Below, piece after piece: positions 22,773 to 30,821 of a stretch of 47,363 nt of DNA. The position numbers and the translations under genes are program-made. The stretch's first letter is position 1; each line of letters starts with the position of its first letter. Source of the DNA: Chara braunii (taxonomy: Eukaryota; Streptophyta; Charophyceae; Charales; Characeae); assembly GCA_003427395.1 (NCBI GenBank), contig BFEA01000275.1, positions 1,656,509-1,703,871 of the forward strand, in the 5' to 3' direction. A model generated the notes under the pieces. The model had not been told where the DNA came from. It worked only from the letters and a program-made list of their open reading frames with translations, and made no database searches.

Positions 22773-23842
22773 TCACTTTATCATGTCCCTTATCTCCTTA
22801 ACTTCCTCAGCCACAACTTCATTCTTTTTCGACCAGGGATAGTCCTTGAAATCAGGACATCTATCAGTGACATACTCCTTGTAGAGAGAGAAGTCACGTC
22901 TCCTCATTCCTCTCCATACCAAGTCTTTATAGTCATCTGCTTTTGCCTTTATCGCGAGCTTTTGGACTTCAGGGAAGTCAAGCTTGTCGCGCGGAAGATC
23001 TCTAAGTATGCTCTTTTGTCTACCTTTGAACAGGTGTCCAATGAAGATAGTACAGCGCTCGACCTCNGAGATCTTCCCCTTCTTCATCAGCACGTCAGAG
23101 ATCTTGTGAAAACGATTCCCAAATGCCCGTACGCTCTCATCTTCATCTTAAGTCATTGTCTCAAGGTCCTTGATGGAGTACTTGTTATCCTCCAATTTGT
23201 AAAGCTCAACGAGGTTCTTCTTGTATGTAGTCCATTTCCCATCCTTTGGTTGAGCTTGCTTAACTTCCTTACCGAGACTTGGGTCCATATTAAATAGGAA
23301 ATTCTCTATAATCTCTTCCTCCGACCACTGACTCCGGCTGGCGTGAAGCTCCCACTTCTCCAGATATTCTGTAATGCCATAGCCCTTGAAAGTAAGAGGT
23401 TCTAAAGCCTTGTGTGTAATATGAAGCGATCCTTGCTCTCGTAAGGGAGTGGGTGTGATTCCCCCGTTTGGGGGTCGAGGACACGCCACGGCGGTGCTCT
23501 ATCTCTATCTCTGTCCCTCCAATAGGAGTCCCTCGAACTCTCTTGCCAGTCGTCCCTGTGCCTATCCGCCATGGTTTCTCTCCGCTCATACTCGGGGGAG
23601 CGTCGTCTCATCGCTTCTTGTCGGCCGCTCGAGGTTTCTGTCTTCAGAGTCTCCTGCGGCTCTGTCACGACTGGCTCGCCCATAACGTCGGGCTCTCCGT
23701 CATTGGTTTGGTCAGTCCATCTCAGCGGTGCTTCCCGCCTAATTCGTTCCTTCAGATCCATCAGAGCTCGGTCGGGCGATGTCTTGTACTCCTCCCCCGC
23801 TTCGCCCGTGGTCGGTTGTGGCCCCATCGTGTCTGGTTCCAT
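22773..23842 (-). pseudogene. gag: Gag N-terminus and capsid of element I, frameshifted
   Basis: Structural Gag. The likely start is ATG 23842-23840 (MEPDTMGPQP), followed by an acidic then an Arg/Asp-rich N-terminus (DRHRDDWQESS, RDRDRDRAPPWR). The capsid-like domain is in another frame from about 23450: LTFKGYGITEYLEKWELHA, then ENFLFNMDPSLGKEVKQ and WTTYKKNLVELYKLEDNK. A TAA at 23150-23148 interrupts it, after which it resumes as DEDESVRAFGNRFHKISDVL and ends at 22773. The helical capsid pattern is that of the Retrotrans_gag type. An N at 23067 adds uncertainty. One frameshift and one nonsense codon make this copy non-functional. Confidence 0.8.
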
Positions 23843-23884
23843 AGGCCACCAGAAGACGCAGTTAGGTACCCTCGCCGGGTGTTT

Positions 23885-23984
23885 CAGCCCAGACCTATGA
23901 CAGTTGCTGCAGCCCGGACCTGTGACAGATCTCACAGCCCGGACCAGTGATAGTTGTGGCAGCCCGTACCTGTATCCTTGTCAC
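23885..23984. repeat. 25-bp tandem repeat, four units
   Basis: CAGCCCGGACCTGTGACAG-type units start at 23885, 23910, 23935 and 23960, an exact 25-bp period. They occupy the short space between the last accessory ORF (ends 24006) and the gag ATG (23842). On the - strand they can encode Cys-rich peptides, but 25 bp is not a multiple of three, so coding is unlikely. Confidence 0.88.
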
Positions 23985-24005
23985 CGTTTGCGTCCGCCTC
24001 CAATC

Positions 24006-24386
24006 CTAGCTTTTGACTGCCCCGATTACCGCCACCAGTACTCCGTTTTGGTCGCGGATCTCGTGCTCTCCCTCTATCCCAAGAATCCCTATGTCTAGGT
24101 AAACCTCTCCTTCGGGATCGACCAACAAGGCCGCGCCTCTCTGGATCTGTTGTACACCCGTGACATGATCTCTACGCCTGCGGCAGATCGTGGTACCAAG
24201 CCTAACCAATATCTCCTGATCAGTACCCCTCAAGAGCCTCCGAGCGTCTATCTCCGTCCTCCTTGCTAGGTCTCCTAGCCCGTCCTGAATCGGGTAGCCC
24301 GCTGAAGGTGGAAGCGCTCCTCCTACTGCCATCCAAAGTCGCTCGCCGACCTTTCTGACCTCCACTATCTTTCCAAGAGCTTCCAA
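24006..24386 (-). CDS. Accessory ORF j, unknown
   Basis: Not recognised. The frame gives 126 residues. The start at 24386 is TTG, and no ATG lies nearby. Upstream of a TAG at 24392-24390 the same frame continues with a charged, coiled-coil-like LIAVWELKEEK, so the TAG may be a recent nonsense mutation. The centre is Arg-rich (ARRTEIDARRLLRG, CRRRR) and the C-terminus looks like a small beta structure (LVDPEGEVYLDIGILGIEG). It is the last accessory ORF before the 25-bp repeats and gag. Possibly the end of a longer protein with ORF i, but they differ in sequence character. Confidence 0.45.
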   Translation of the reverse strand: MEALGKIVEVRKVGERLWMAVGGALPPSAGYPIQDGLGDLARRTEIDARRLLRGTDQEILVRLGTTICRRRRDHVTGVQQIQRGAALLVDPEGEVYLDIGILGIEGEHEIRDQNGVLVAVIGAVKS

Positions 24387-24446
24387 TCTCTATTTCTCCT
24401 CCTTTAACTCCCAGACGGCTATGAGGTCATCTGTCTAGCACCTGAG

Positions 24447-24950
24447 TTAAGTCAGTGCTATGACCACTCGTAACCTCATCGCCGACAACTCCAAAATGTC
24501 ATAAAATCTCTCAAAATCCTCCTCATCTCCACTATCCTCTATGGCCTCTAAAGTCTTTATCGACTCCCTCCAGTACCGATCGTGAGCGGCTAGCACCCTG
24601 AGTATTGCACCGTCTGTTACAACTCTCCTTAGCTCTCCAGCTTTCCTGGCTTCGCTTATCTTCAACCTCTCAGCCTTCCTGGTCGTCTCATACCATGCCC
24701 TTATCCGAGACCGCCCTTCGAAAGGTGTCACTCGGAGTACGTATTTTATCCTTCGTCCTCCTTCTAATCCAATCCAAAGTCCTGTCCCCCTAGCCTCACG
24801 CAGCGCACGACGGACACACTCTGCCTCCTCAACTATGCACAGTCTGGTGTGGAGCTGAAGCTCGACGATCACTAACACCAACAGTCTGTCCAGTCTCCCT
24901 ACCACATGCAATGAGTACCGATCTGTCATGTGTAGTGCAGTCCCGCTCAT
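24447..24950 (-). CDS. Accessory ORF i, unknown, starts inside the stop of ORF h
   Basis: Not recognised. 167 residues from ATG 24950. The ATG overlaps the TGA of ORF h by 4 nt (ATGA), the arrangement used for termination-reinitiation in compact viral and bacterial operons. The N-terminus is hydrophobic (DRLLVLVIVELQL, not a clear signal peptide). The middle is basic (ISEARKAGELRRV) and the C-terminus acidic and helical (SGDEEDFERFYDILEL). No catalytic motif is seen. The frame is intact, with no internal stop. Confidence 0.55.
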   Translation of the reverse strand: MSGTALHMTDRYSLHVVGRLDRLLVLVIVELQLHTRLCIVEEAECVRRALREARGTGLWIGLEGGRRIKYVLRVTPFEGRSRIRAWYETTRKAERLKISEARKAGELRRVVTDGAILRVLAAHDRYWRESIKTLEAIEDSGDEEDFERFYDILELSAMRLRVVIALT

Positions 24951-25267
24951 GTCCTGTCGCTACCTCCCTGTGTTACCTTATCCTCCGTTGTCACGTCCTC
25001 TGCAGACCTCTCCCTAGTTCCTTCGCGTGATACGCTCCTAGCTTTTACCCTCTCCAGAAAGTCTGATCTCCACGCCTGGATAATCTCTCTTTCCTCCCTA
25101 AACAAACTCTCTAACTCTTTCGTCACGAGCTCAGCCCTACGCAACTTACCCTCATCCTGACACGGCCAGATCTCCCTTAACTTGTTCCCCAACTCCTTTA
25201 CCTGGTTCAAGAGTGGTTCTGTAATGCGCTCCCTCACTCTTTCGACTGCCTCACTCTCCTCTTCCAT
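24947..25267 (-). CDS. Accessory ORF h, small coiled-coil protein
   Basis: Not recognised. 106 residues from ATG 25267. Heptad-like, strongly charged helices (EAVERVRERITEPLLNQVKE, KELESLFREEREIIQAWRSD) suggest a coiled coil or helical bundle. The C-terminus is Ser/Thr/Glu-rich and looks disordered. It begins 24 nt after the stop of ORF g, and its own stop overlaps the start of ORF i. It could be a scaffold or oligomerisation protein. That is inference from composition only. Confidence 0.55.
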   Translation of the reverse strand: MEEESEAVERVRERITEPLLNQVKELGNKLREIWPCQDEGKLRRAELVTKELESLFREEREIIQAWRSDFLERVKARSVSREGTRERSAEDVTTEDKVTQGGSDRT

Positions 25268-25291
25268 ACTCAGTCCTCATCTCTTTCCAGC

Positions 25292-25579
25292 TCATCCTCT
25301 CACCCTCGCTCTAGCCTCCGCTACCGTCTCGTCGTGGAAGTGCTCCGCGCGCATATAACCATGAGACCATATCATCACATCATAGGAAATCGAGGTCTGG
25401 AAGGTCACCTGCGCCAGTACATCAGCTCTATGCTCGTGGATCAAATCCCTGGCTCGTTGTCGGCACTCCCTAACCGTCAAGTCCTCGTCTATGTACGCTC
25501 GGAGAAGTACCATCACAGTGTACCCTGTGCTCACCAGCTGTTCTCCTACGCGCATCACTATGGCCGTCCTCCCCGGCAT
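25292..25579 (-). CDS. Accessory ORF g, unknown small protein
   Basis: Not recognised. 95 residues from ATG 25579, which lies 3 nt after the stop of ORF f (TAGGGAATG). It has a beta-like start (TVMVLLRAYID), a helix (VRECRQRARDLIHEH), then ISYDVMIWSHGYMRAEH. It is faintly similar to ORF d in layout (VTLSLRRD, a helix with RQIRLMTEHALEI, then FTIYFHG), so d and g may be a second, smaller paralogous pair. The similarity is weak and by eye. The frame is intact. Confidence 0.5.
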   Translation of the reverse strand: MPGRTAIVMRVGEQLVSTGYTVMVLLRAYIDEDLTVRECRQRARDLIHEHRADVLAQVTFQTSISYDVMIWSHGYMRAEHFHDETVAEARARVRG

Positions 25580-25582
25580 TCC

Positions 25583-26336
25583 CTACGCTTCGACCTCGAA
25601 GAGAAATCTCACATCCTCTAGCCCCACGTAATCAATCTCCACCCGTCTCCTGCAGTACCTAATCAGATCGACCGGCCTCAGACAGTCCACCCAACAAGTA
25701 ACGTCTATGATATCGTCAAGCGTCTCTCTGCGAGGCGGTCCCCACCTCACACAAATGGCGTAGTATACTTCCCTGAAACGCGACGCTAAGCCCTCCCAAA
25801 GCGCGTGAAGTGTATGCTCCATTGCTCTACTCAAACAATCTACGCTCCCATAGGTCTGCCCTATCACGAAGGCAGGAAGTCCGAATCGCCCATCCTCTCT
25901 CGGGTAGAGGGTCGGATGCGGAGGACCGTATACCAAGCGGCTCCTATACGTCCTCTCTCCAGAGAGTCCCCAGTTGCTGATTAACGATCACTCTGGCCAA
26001 CAACTCGCTCCTCCACCAAGCCCTGCTTGCCCCTGCGAGCGTCAGTCCTACCTCTAAATCGTGTGCTCTATTCGCTATCAGATGTCCGACCCCTTCTAGG
26101 TCATGAGTCCTCTCGGGTCGACCATCTCTCAGTATCACTGTCCAAAGGAAGAGTCCCTCTGCGAACCACGTCCCCAGGTATCGTAACGGAACACGCCCTG
26201 TCCCTTCTAATGCCACAGGAAGAGGAATGTCGTATCCAACCTCCGTCACTCTGGGTCTCACAAGCTTCCTCACGCTATAGGATTCGGACTTTCGTGAGAG
26301 AACATAAGCTAACCAGGCTACTGAGTCACTCCTCAT
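25583..26336 (-). pseudogene. Accessory protein X3 (two frames)
   Basis: Third member of the unknown X family in element I. The first frame starts at ATG 26336 and ends at TAG 25946-25944. The second frame, open from about 25980 and without its own ATG, continues to 25583, so a frameshift near 25960 has split the protein. Family correspondences: YDIPLPVALEG with X2 ALDLPARG; LFLWTVIL with X2 HLWSYVIE; EGVGHLIANRAHDLEV with X2 EAVGHIYYSSEVLTTV; VYYAICVRWGPPRRE with X1 IYYSLATGGPRWGDE. About 250 residues in total, without the acidic tail of X1 and X2. ORF g follows 3 nt after its stop. No enzyme motif is visible. Confidence 0.55.
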
Positions 26337-26434
26337 CTCCACTTCGGTTCTCGATCTGTATTACTCCACTCCTTTCGACGTTCCCTATCTCATGATGTCG
26401 CTAACCCCTCAGACAACTCTCCCACTCAGGTCCA

Positions 26435-26635
26435 TTATGGCCGAGTAGGTGCTGCGTCTGCTCCATGGAAGTAGATAGTGAACTCGACGTACCTCTGGCC
26501 TCTCCGTATCTCCAGGGCATGCTCCGTCATGAGTCTAATCTGTCGCTCAACATTGCCCAACACTTCATCTTCCCAGCCTCCTGTCCTATCCCTTCGTAGG
26601 GAAAGCGTCACTCTCAGTATATCCCTGTCTGCCAT
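26435..26635 (-). CDS. Accessory ORF d, unknown small protein
   Basis: Not recognised. 66 residues from ATG 26635, preceded by a purine-rich GGAAAGG. Layout: beta-like LRVTLSLRRD, acidic WEDEV, helix NVERQIRLMTEHALEI, then YVEFTIYFHG. It lies between X2 and X3. The similarity to ORF g is faint. The frame is short and could be a fragment. Confidence 0.4.
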   Translation of the reverse strand: MADRDILRVTLSLRRDRTGGWEDEVLGNVERQIRLMTEHALEIRRGQRYVEFTIYFHGADAAPTRP

Positions 26636-26745
26636 CCTTTCCTGCTCTTGCTGCCAGTCTCGCCTCGCTTAAAAATATCTGCTTACCGTCTCTCCACTAC
26701 TCTCTTATCTAAACCTCACTCGGATATGCCCTGCCTCTAGTCGTC

Positions 26746-27849
26746 TCATGCATCTGGCATATCCTCATCTGTGTCCTCATCTACCCTCCAACCCCATGGG
26801 ATATCCTCCAGTCCCCCGGCCTGAAGGAGATGCCCCCAGCCGTCCTCCTGCGGCGCCTCTCCACCTACCTGCTCTTGTCCCTCGGCTCGCGCCAGATCTC
26901 CCCAACCCTCGTCCTGGTCACCCCAAGGGTCTATGTCATCGAACTCCTCCCAATCCCGATCCTCAGCGTACCACGCAAGATCGTCTGCCTCTGGATACAC
27001 CTGCCGGTAGTACTCCTCAACCTCCCCGGTCAAGATGAGATGGCTCGGCCTCTCCTCACGAGTCTCGGCTAATAGCTGTCCTACTCCAGCTAAATGATCT
27101 GTAGGCCTCCGAGCCTCTCTCTCTAGTGTCGTCCAGAAGGCTAGGGGCTGGTACAGAGAGTATAGGTCAGGGCTCCCGGTAGGTACAATGGCCCGCAGGA
27201 ACTCAATCAGCTGGAGGCCTCGCTCGCCTACAAGCGACCCTGCTACAAACTGCGCATACAACACCCAATCCCTGTCAGTGTACCCTCAGCAGAGGTCGTC
27301 CAAGCCAAGAGCTGCAAAGTAGATCTCGCCCAGACGCCTAAGTCCACAAAGCTCCTCTGCCACGAAGCACGAAAGTGTCACACGCAGTCGACTGCTAGGA
27401 TATGGGAAGTGTCCTCCAATCCTGAAGGTCGTCGTCACTCTCCGAACACCCCCGTGCAGCCGCTCTACCTCGCCGCGTGCGGAGTCCGCTCTAGCCAGTA
27501 AGATTGCCCTCGAGGTCTGCTCCTCTTGCCAATGATCTTGTACGAGGCCGTGATAATAGACCGTAGTTAGCACCTCCGACGAGTAGTAAATGTGCCCCAC
27601 TGCCTCTATACTAGTCGTACCAGGTCGTCGCCACCCCTGACTGTCCGGCTCGAATGTCTCGATGACGTACGACCACAAGTGTACGTCTGGGACCAACACT
27701 GTCGATGACCATCGGCTCTCTATCCCATCCGCAGAAACCCCTCTGGCCGGCAGATCTAGCGCCACCTTGCCTGGCGCTACTGTCTCTGGGGGTCTAGGGC
27801 ATCGGGCGTCGTCGATCTCAAGCTCCACCCCGCTGGCCTGCTCTACCAT
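26746..27849 (-). pseudogene. Accessory protein X2 (one nonsense codon)
   Basis: Unknown function. The proposed start is ATG 27849 (MVEQASGVELEIDD), although the frame is open far upstream into the tail of X1. The single frame runs to TGA 26748-26746 with one internal TGA at 27288-27286. Codons after it (TDRDWVLYAQFVAGS) match X1 and X3, so it is a nonsense mutation and not a gene end. Regions in order: VALDLPARG; HLWSYVIE; VGHIYYSSEVLTTVYY; GGHFPYPSSRLRVTLSC; ERGLQLIEFLRAI; WTTLEREA; GEVEEYYRQVY; then a Trp/Asp/Glu-rich acidic tail (WEEFDDIDPWGDQDEGW) ending DEDTDEDMPDA. About 367 residues. No transmembrane segment or catalytic motif is recognised. Confidence 0.6.
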
Positions 27850-28883
27850 CAATCCACTCTCCGCTATCGGCCGATATCTGACGCTAAGCCCGCTCGGGAA
27901 GTGGGCGTCCGTAACGTCGATCTCCTCCTCATCAACCTCACTCTCAGGGTCGACCCAGTCTGGCTCCCAGGCGTCCTCGTCGTCGTCTCGCTCCCAACCC
28001 TCGTCGTCAATCTCGTCCTCGACGCGGTATGGCGCCTGTCCTATAGCCTGGTAGTACTCCGCCAACTGATGGCCGTATATCAGAGATCGCCCAGCGTCCT
28101 CACTCCACCAGCTCCCCCAGTCGTCTGAGAAGAGCCGCCCGATGCAGGTAATGTACTCGGGGCCTGCTCGAAGCTCACGGTCTAGCCAATCCCAAACGCA
28201 CGGAGACTGGGGTCACTCGTCGTCTATCGAACGGATCAGCTCTATAAGCTGAACCCTCTCGTCACCCCAACGAGGCCCACCGGTCGCGAGCGAATAATAG
28301 ATGTAGTCAGGTCGTCAGGCCTTCTCGCCAGGATCTTGAGATCCTGATAGGCTAGGTATGTCTCGACCACTCCACCAATACCTCCAAAGACGCTCTCTAC
28401 TACGAACGTCGGAACTATCGCCCGCAGACTCCTAACGCTATACGGGAAAAAAACGTTCCGTGCTACCACCAGCCCGCCCGTGATATCAAGAGGAGGGCGT
28501 CCGTGAAATAAGGTCAACGGGTCGCTCGAGTCCTCCGCTCGGAAGGCGGCTACCTCGTCCTTCAGGTAGCGTAATGCCCTGCTAATCGCGCCGCTAGTCC
28601 CAGTCGTCGCGAGCCCCACCACGGCCTCGTTGACCGCGTTCGGTCCTAAGTACAAGTAGGCTCTCACTACGCCCACTCCCTGTCCAGACCGGTGCTCTCT
28701 ATGCGTCCAAAGCCACGCGCCCGCAGACAAGACTACGAACCTCCACGCGAACTGGCCGTCAGCATATCGGTCGCTGCGCGCGGGAATCGAGAGCTCCACC
28801 AGCTCCCCTTCTATGAGTTTAGGGGGCTCCACGTCCCAAGCGCTGCTGACCTCATAGACCTCCACCTGCGCCCGCGGCCACAT
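27850..28883 (-). pseudogene. Accessory protein X1 (frameshift and nonsense codon)
   Basis: First accessory ORF after the leader, from a clear ATG at 28883. The first frame runs to TAG 28244-28242. From about 28320 the neighbouring frame carries the family continuation, which points to a frameshift: YIYYSLATGGPRWGDE then ERVQLIELIRSI, closely matching X2 ERGLQLIEFLRAI. A TGA at 28215-28213 follows, after which the X2-like C-terminal part resumes (WDWLDREL; HQLAEYYQAI; acidic tail EIDDEGWERDDDEDAWEPDW and SEVDEEEID). No stop separates the tail from X2. About 345 residues, unknown function. The parallel order of conserved blocks in X1 and X2 is the main evidence that they are tandem duplicates. 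Confidence 0.6.
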
Positions 28884-29097
28884 TCGACTGATGGCTAGAG
28901 AGTGCGTAGTAAGAGGGATAGGTAGAGAAGGTGAAAGAAGACTCTTGTTCCTATGAAAATTTTGGCAGCGCTTCGCCTCCCTTCGTTGGGAGCCCCGATA
29001 TCACGTTGTCGATCTATCTCCTAACTATCCAAAGGTCCCCTATGGTGCTACAGGGTGGAGTCTTGGCTCTAAACAAGGCAACAAGCCCTATAGTCAA

Positions 29098-29137
29098 GTT
29101 CCCTCGAATAGAAGGTGTATGCTCTATTCGAGGGAAC
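29098..29137. repeat. Perfect 15-bp stem hairpin in element I leader
   Basis: GTTCCCTCGAATAGA, a 10-nt loop, then TCTATTCGAGGGAAC: a perfect inverted repeat with no mismatch. It lies about 215 nt upstream of the X1 ATG, inside the predicted genomic RNA leader, where packaging or dimerisation signals commonly lie. That role is inference. Confidence 0.85.
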
Positions 29138-30141
29138 ACTGCCTCCGACCGCTCCGGTCACCCCTCAGGAGTACAAATGTCCTCCCCTACCTAAGAAATA
29201 AAATTAGAAGGCCTTCACCTTCTTTCGCCATCTTTCTAAGCCATTTTAGTATTTTTAAGGAATTTTAACGTATTTAAACTAATAAAAATTACTTTTAACC
29301 TTTAGAAACCCACTGGCCCTCGACCTGTGCCTAGGGGCACTCAAGGCTTCCCCTAGAGAGTAGCGTGGCAAGTGCGTCTCCCCTTCCGATGAACGCAAAT
29401 TATTTATTTTGAATTTTTATTGTATATATTCCGAACAAGTAAGTTTAAATTAGGGATAATTTCCTTCCCCGGTCCCATACCTTTAGAGGGGTGCGGGATC
29501 AGCCCTATACTTTTTCTACTCCAATTCGCTCCTCCTTTTCCTTCCTAGGGAGTTTTCTGTTTTTAATTGTATTTAATTTACAAAAACTACGCGTACTTGA
29601 GATACACCCTCTTTCTTATTTTACATACACTCATGTCCCTTGTATATGTCTTTAGGCAAAACTGCTTGACTACAAGGGTCCCCGAAAAATTCGGCAGCTC
29701 TTCGCCTCCCCCCATGGGGATGGGGTGTGGCCGAAGGCCTCAAAATAGCCGCCGAAGGAGTATAGCAAAAGGAAAGAAATATCAAAAGAAAATATTAATT
29801 TTTAACCAAAATTTGAGTATTTTCTCTAATTATTTCCTAATTAATTCGAAATATTTTATAATTTTTCTAAAAAATCAGGCAGTATTTCCCCTCCCCCCCG
29901 TGGGGATGGGGTTCGGGGCTTCCGCCCCTAGCTCAACAACCCGAAAGGAAAGACGTCAGAATTTAAAAATAATAATAAAAAAAAAAAATTAATCTTTTTT
30001 TGTTATTTTTAATATTTTTTTTAATTTAATTTTTCAAAAAGGGAAAAGCCGAAGGATTAAGAAGGCAATATATTCTCTGTATATTATCCTCCCTGTCGAG
30101 GTTGTTCTCCGCCCCAAAACCCTGAATAAGACTTCCCCTAA

Positions 30142-30166
30142 TTAGGGTTTCCCCTGATTAGGGTTT
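30142..30166 (-). promoter_or_regulatory. Pair of telo-box motifs
   Basis: TTAGGGTTT occurs at 30142-30150 and 30158-30166 (AAACCCTAA on the coding strand of element I), with a third AGGGTTTT at 30173. AAACCCTAA is a known plant telo-box cis element. Chance occurrence cannot be excluded. Confidence 0.35.
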
Positions 30167-30802
30167 ATCTACTAGGGTTTTGGGCGCTTCGCGCGCAACC
30201 GCACGCTCTCTTCCAAAACTCGTTCAGTCCCAAAATTTTCCTGTCAACTTCACTCAAAATTTGCAAAAACTTTGACGGAACACTTTTTCTTAATCCTTTG
30301 TATGGTATTTTACACGAAATTTTTAAAGAAATTAAATATTTAATTCTTATTTTACTTCATTTTTCTTTGCTGTTACTTACCGTTCTTGCCTCTAACCACC
30401 TCCGTTTGTCCCGTCCAGGGTATCAAAACGACGGGAAAAATAAACTGAGCAGGTTTGGTACAGGGAGTTATCCCAAAAAAATTTACCAATTTTCCGCAAA
30501 AATTAAAAAAGAACACTGGAAATTTCGAATTAATAATTTGTTTATCGAAGAAAATTCGTTATCTCGAAATCTGACCGTTAGATTTCAGCAAGAAACGTCT
30601 TTCCCCTCGTCGATGTGTCAATCTTTGACCCCTGCGTTCTTTGCGAGAAAATGCGCGGATTGCGAGATATTTCAAAAAAACTAATTCAAAAAAATATCAA
30701 AAACAGAACTAATCAAGAAAAAGAACTAATTAGTATTTGGACTAATCAGCCCGCGCACCCCCATTGATTGGGGAAGGCCGTGGCCTTGGGGGTGCAGTCC
30801 CC

Positions 30803-30820
30803 TCCCCGGCAACAGCGCCA
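30803..30820 (-). other. Primer binding site, tRNA-Asp type
   Basis: On the - strand TGGCGCTGTTGCCGGGGA, one nucleotide from the LTR end. The 3' end of plant tRNA-Asp(GTC) as I recall it is TCCCCGGCAACGGCGCCA, giving 17 of 18 matches. It fixes the orientation of element I and marks 30822-32058 as its 5' LTR. Confidence 0.9.
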
Positions 30821-30821
30821 A

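Larger units (their letters stand above)
28884..30802 (-). other. 5' leader of element I
   Basis: About 1.9 kb of non-coding, mostly AT-rich sequence between the primer site and X1. It contains a perfect 15-bp hairpin (29098-29137), three copies of a GGCAGC...TTCGCCTCCCC motif with a GGGGATGGGG-type G-rich partner (about 28964, 29693, 29879) and two telo-box words (30142-30150, 30158-30166). Long leaders before gag are usual in giant plant gypsy elements. Confidence 0.6.
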
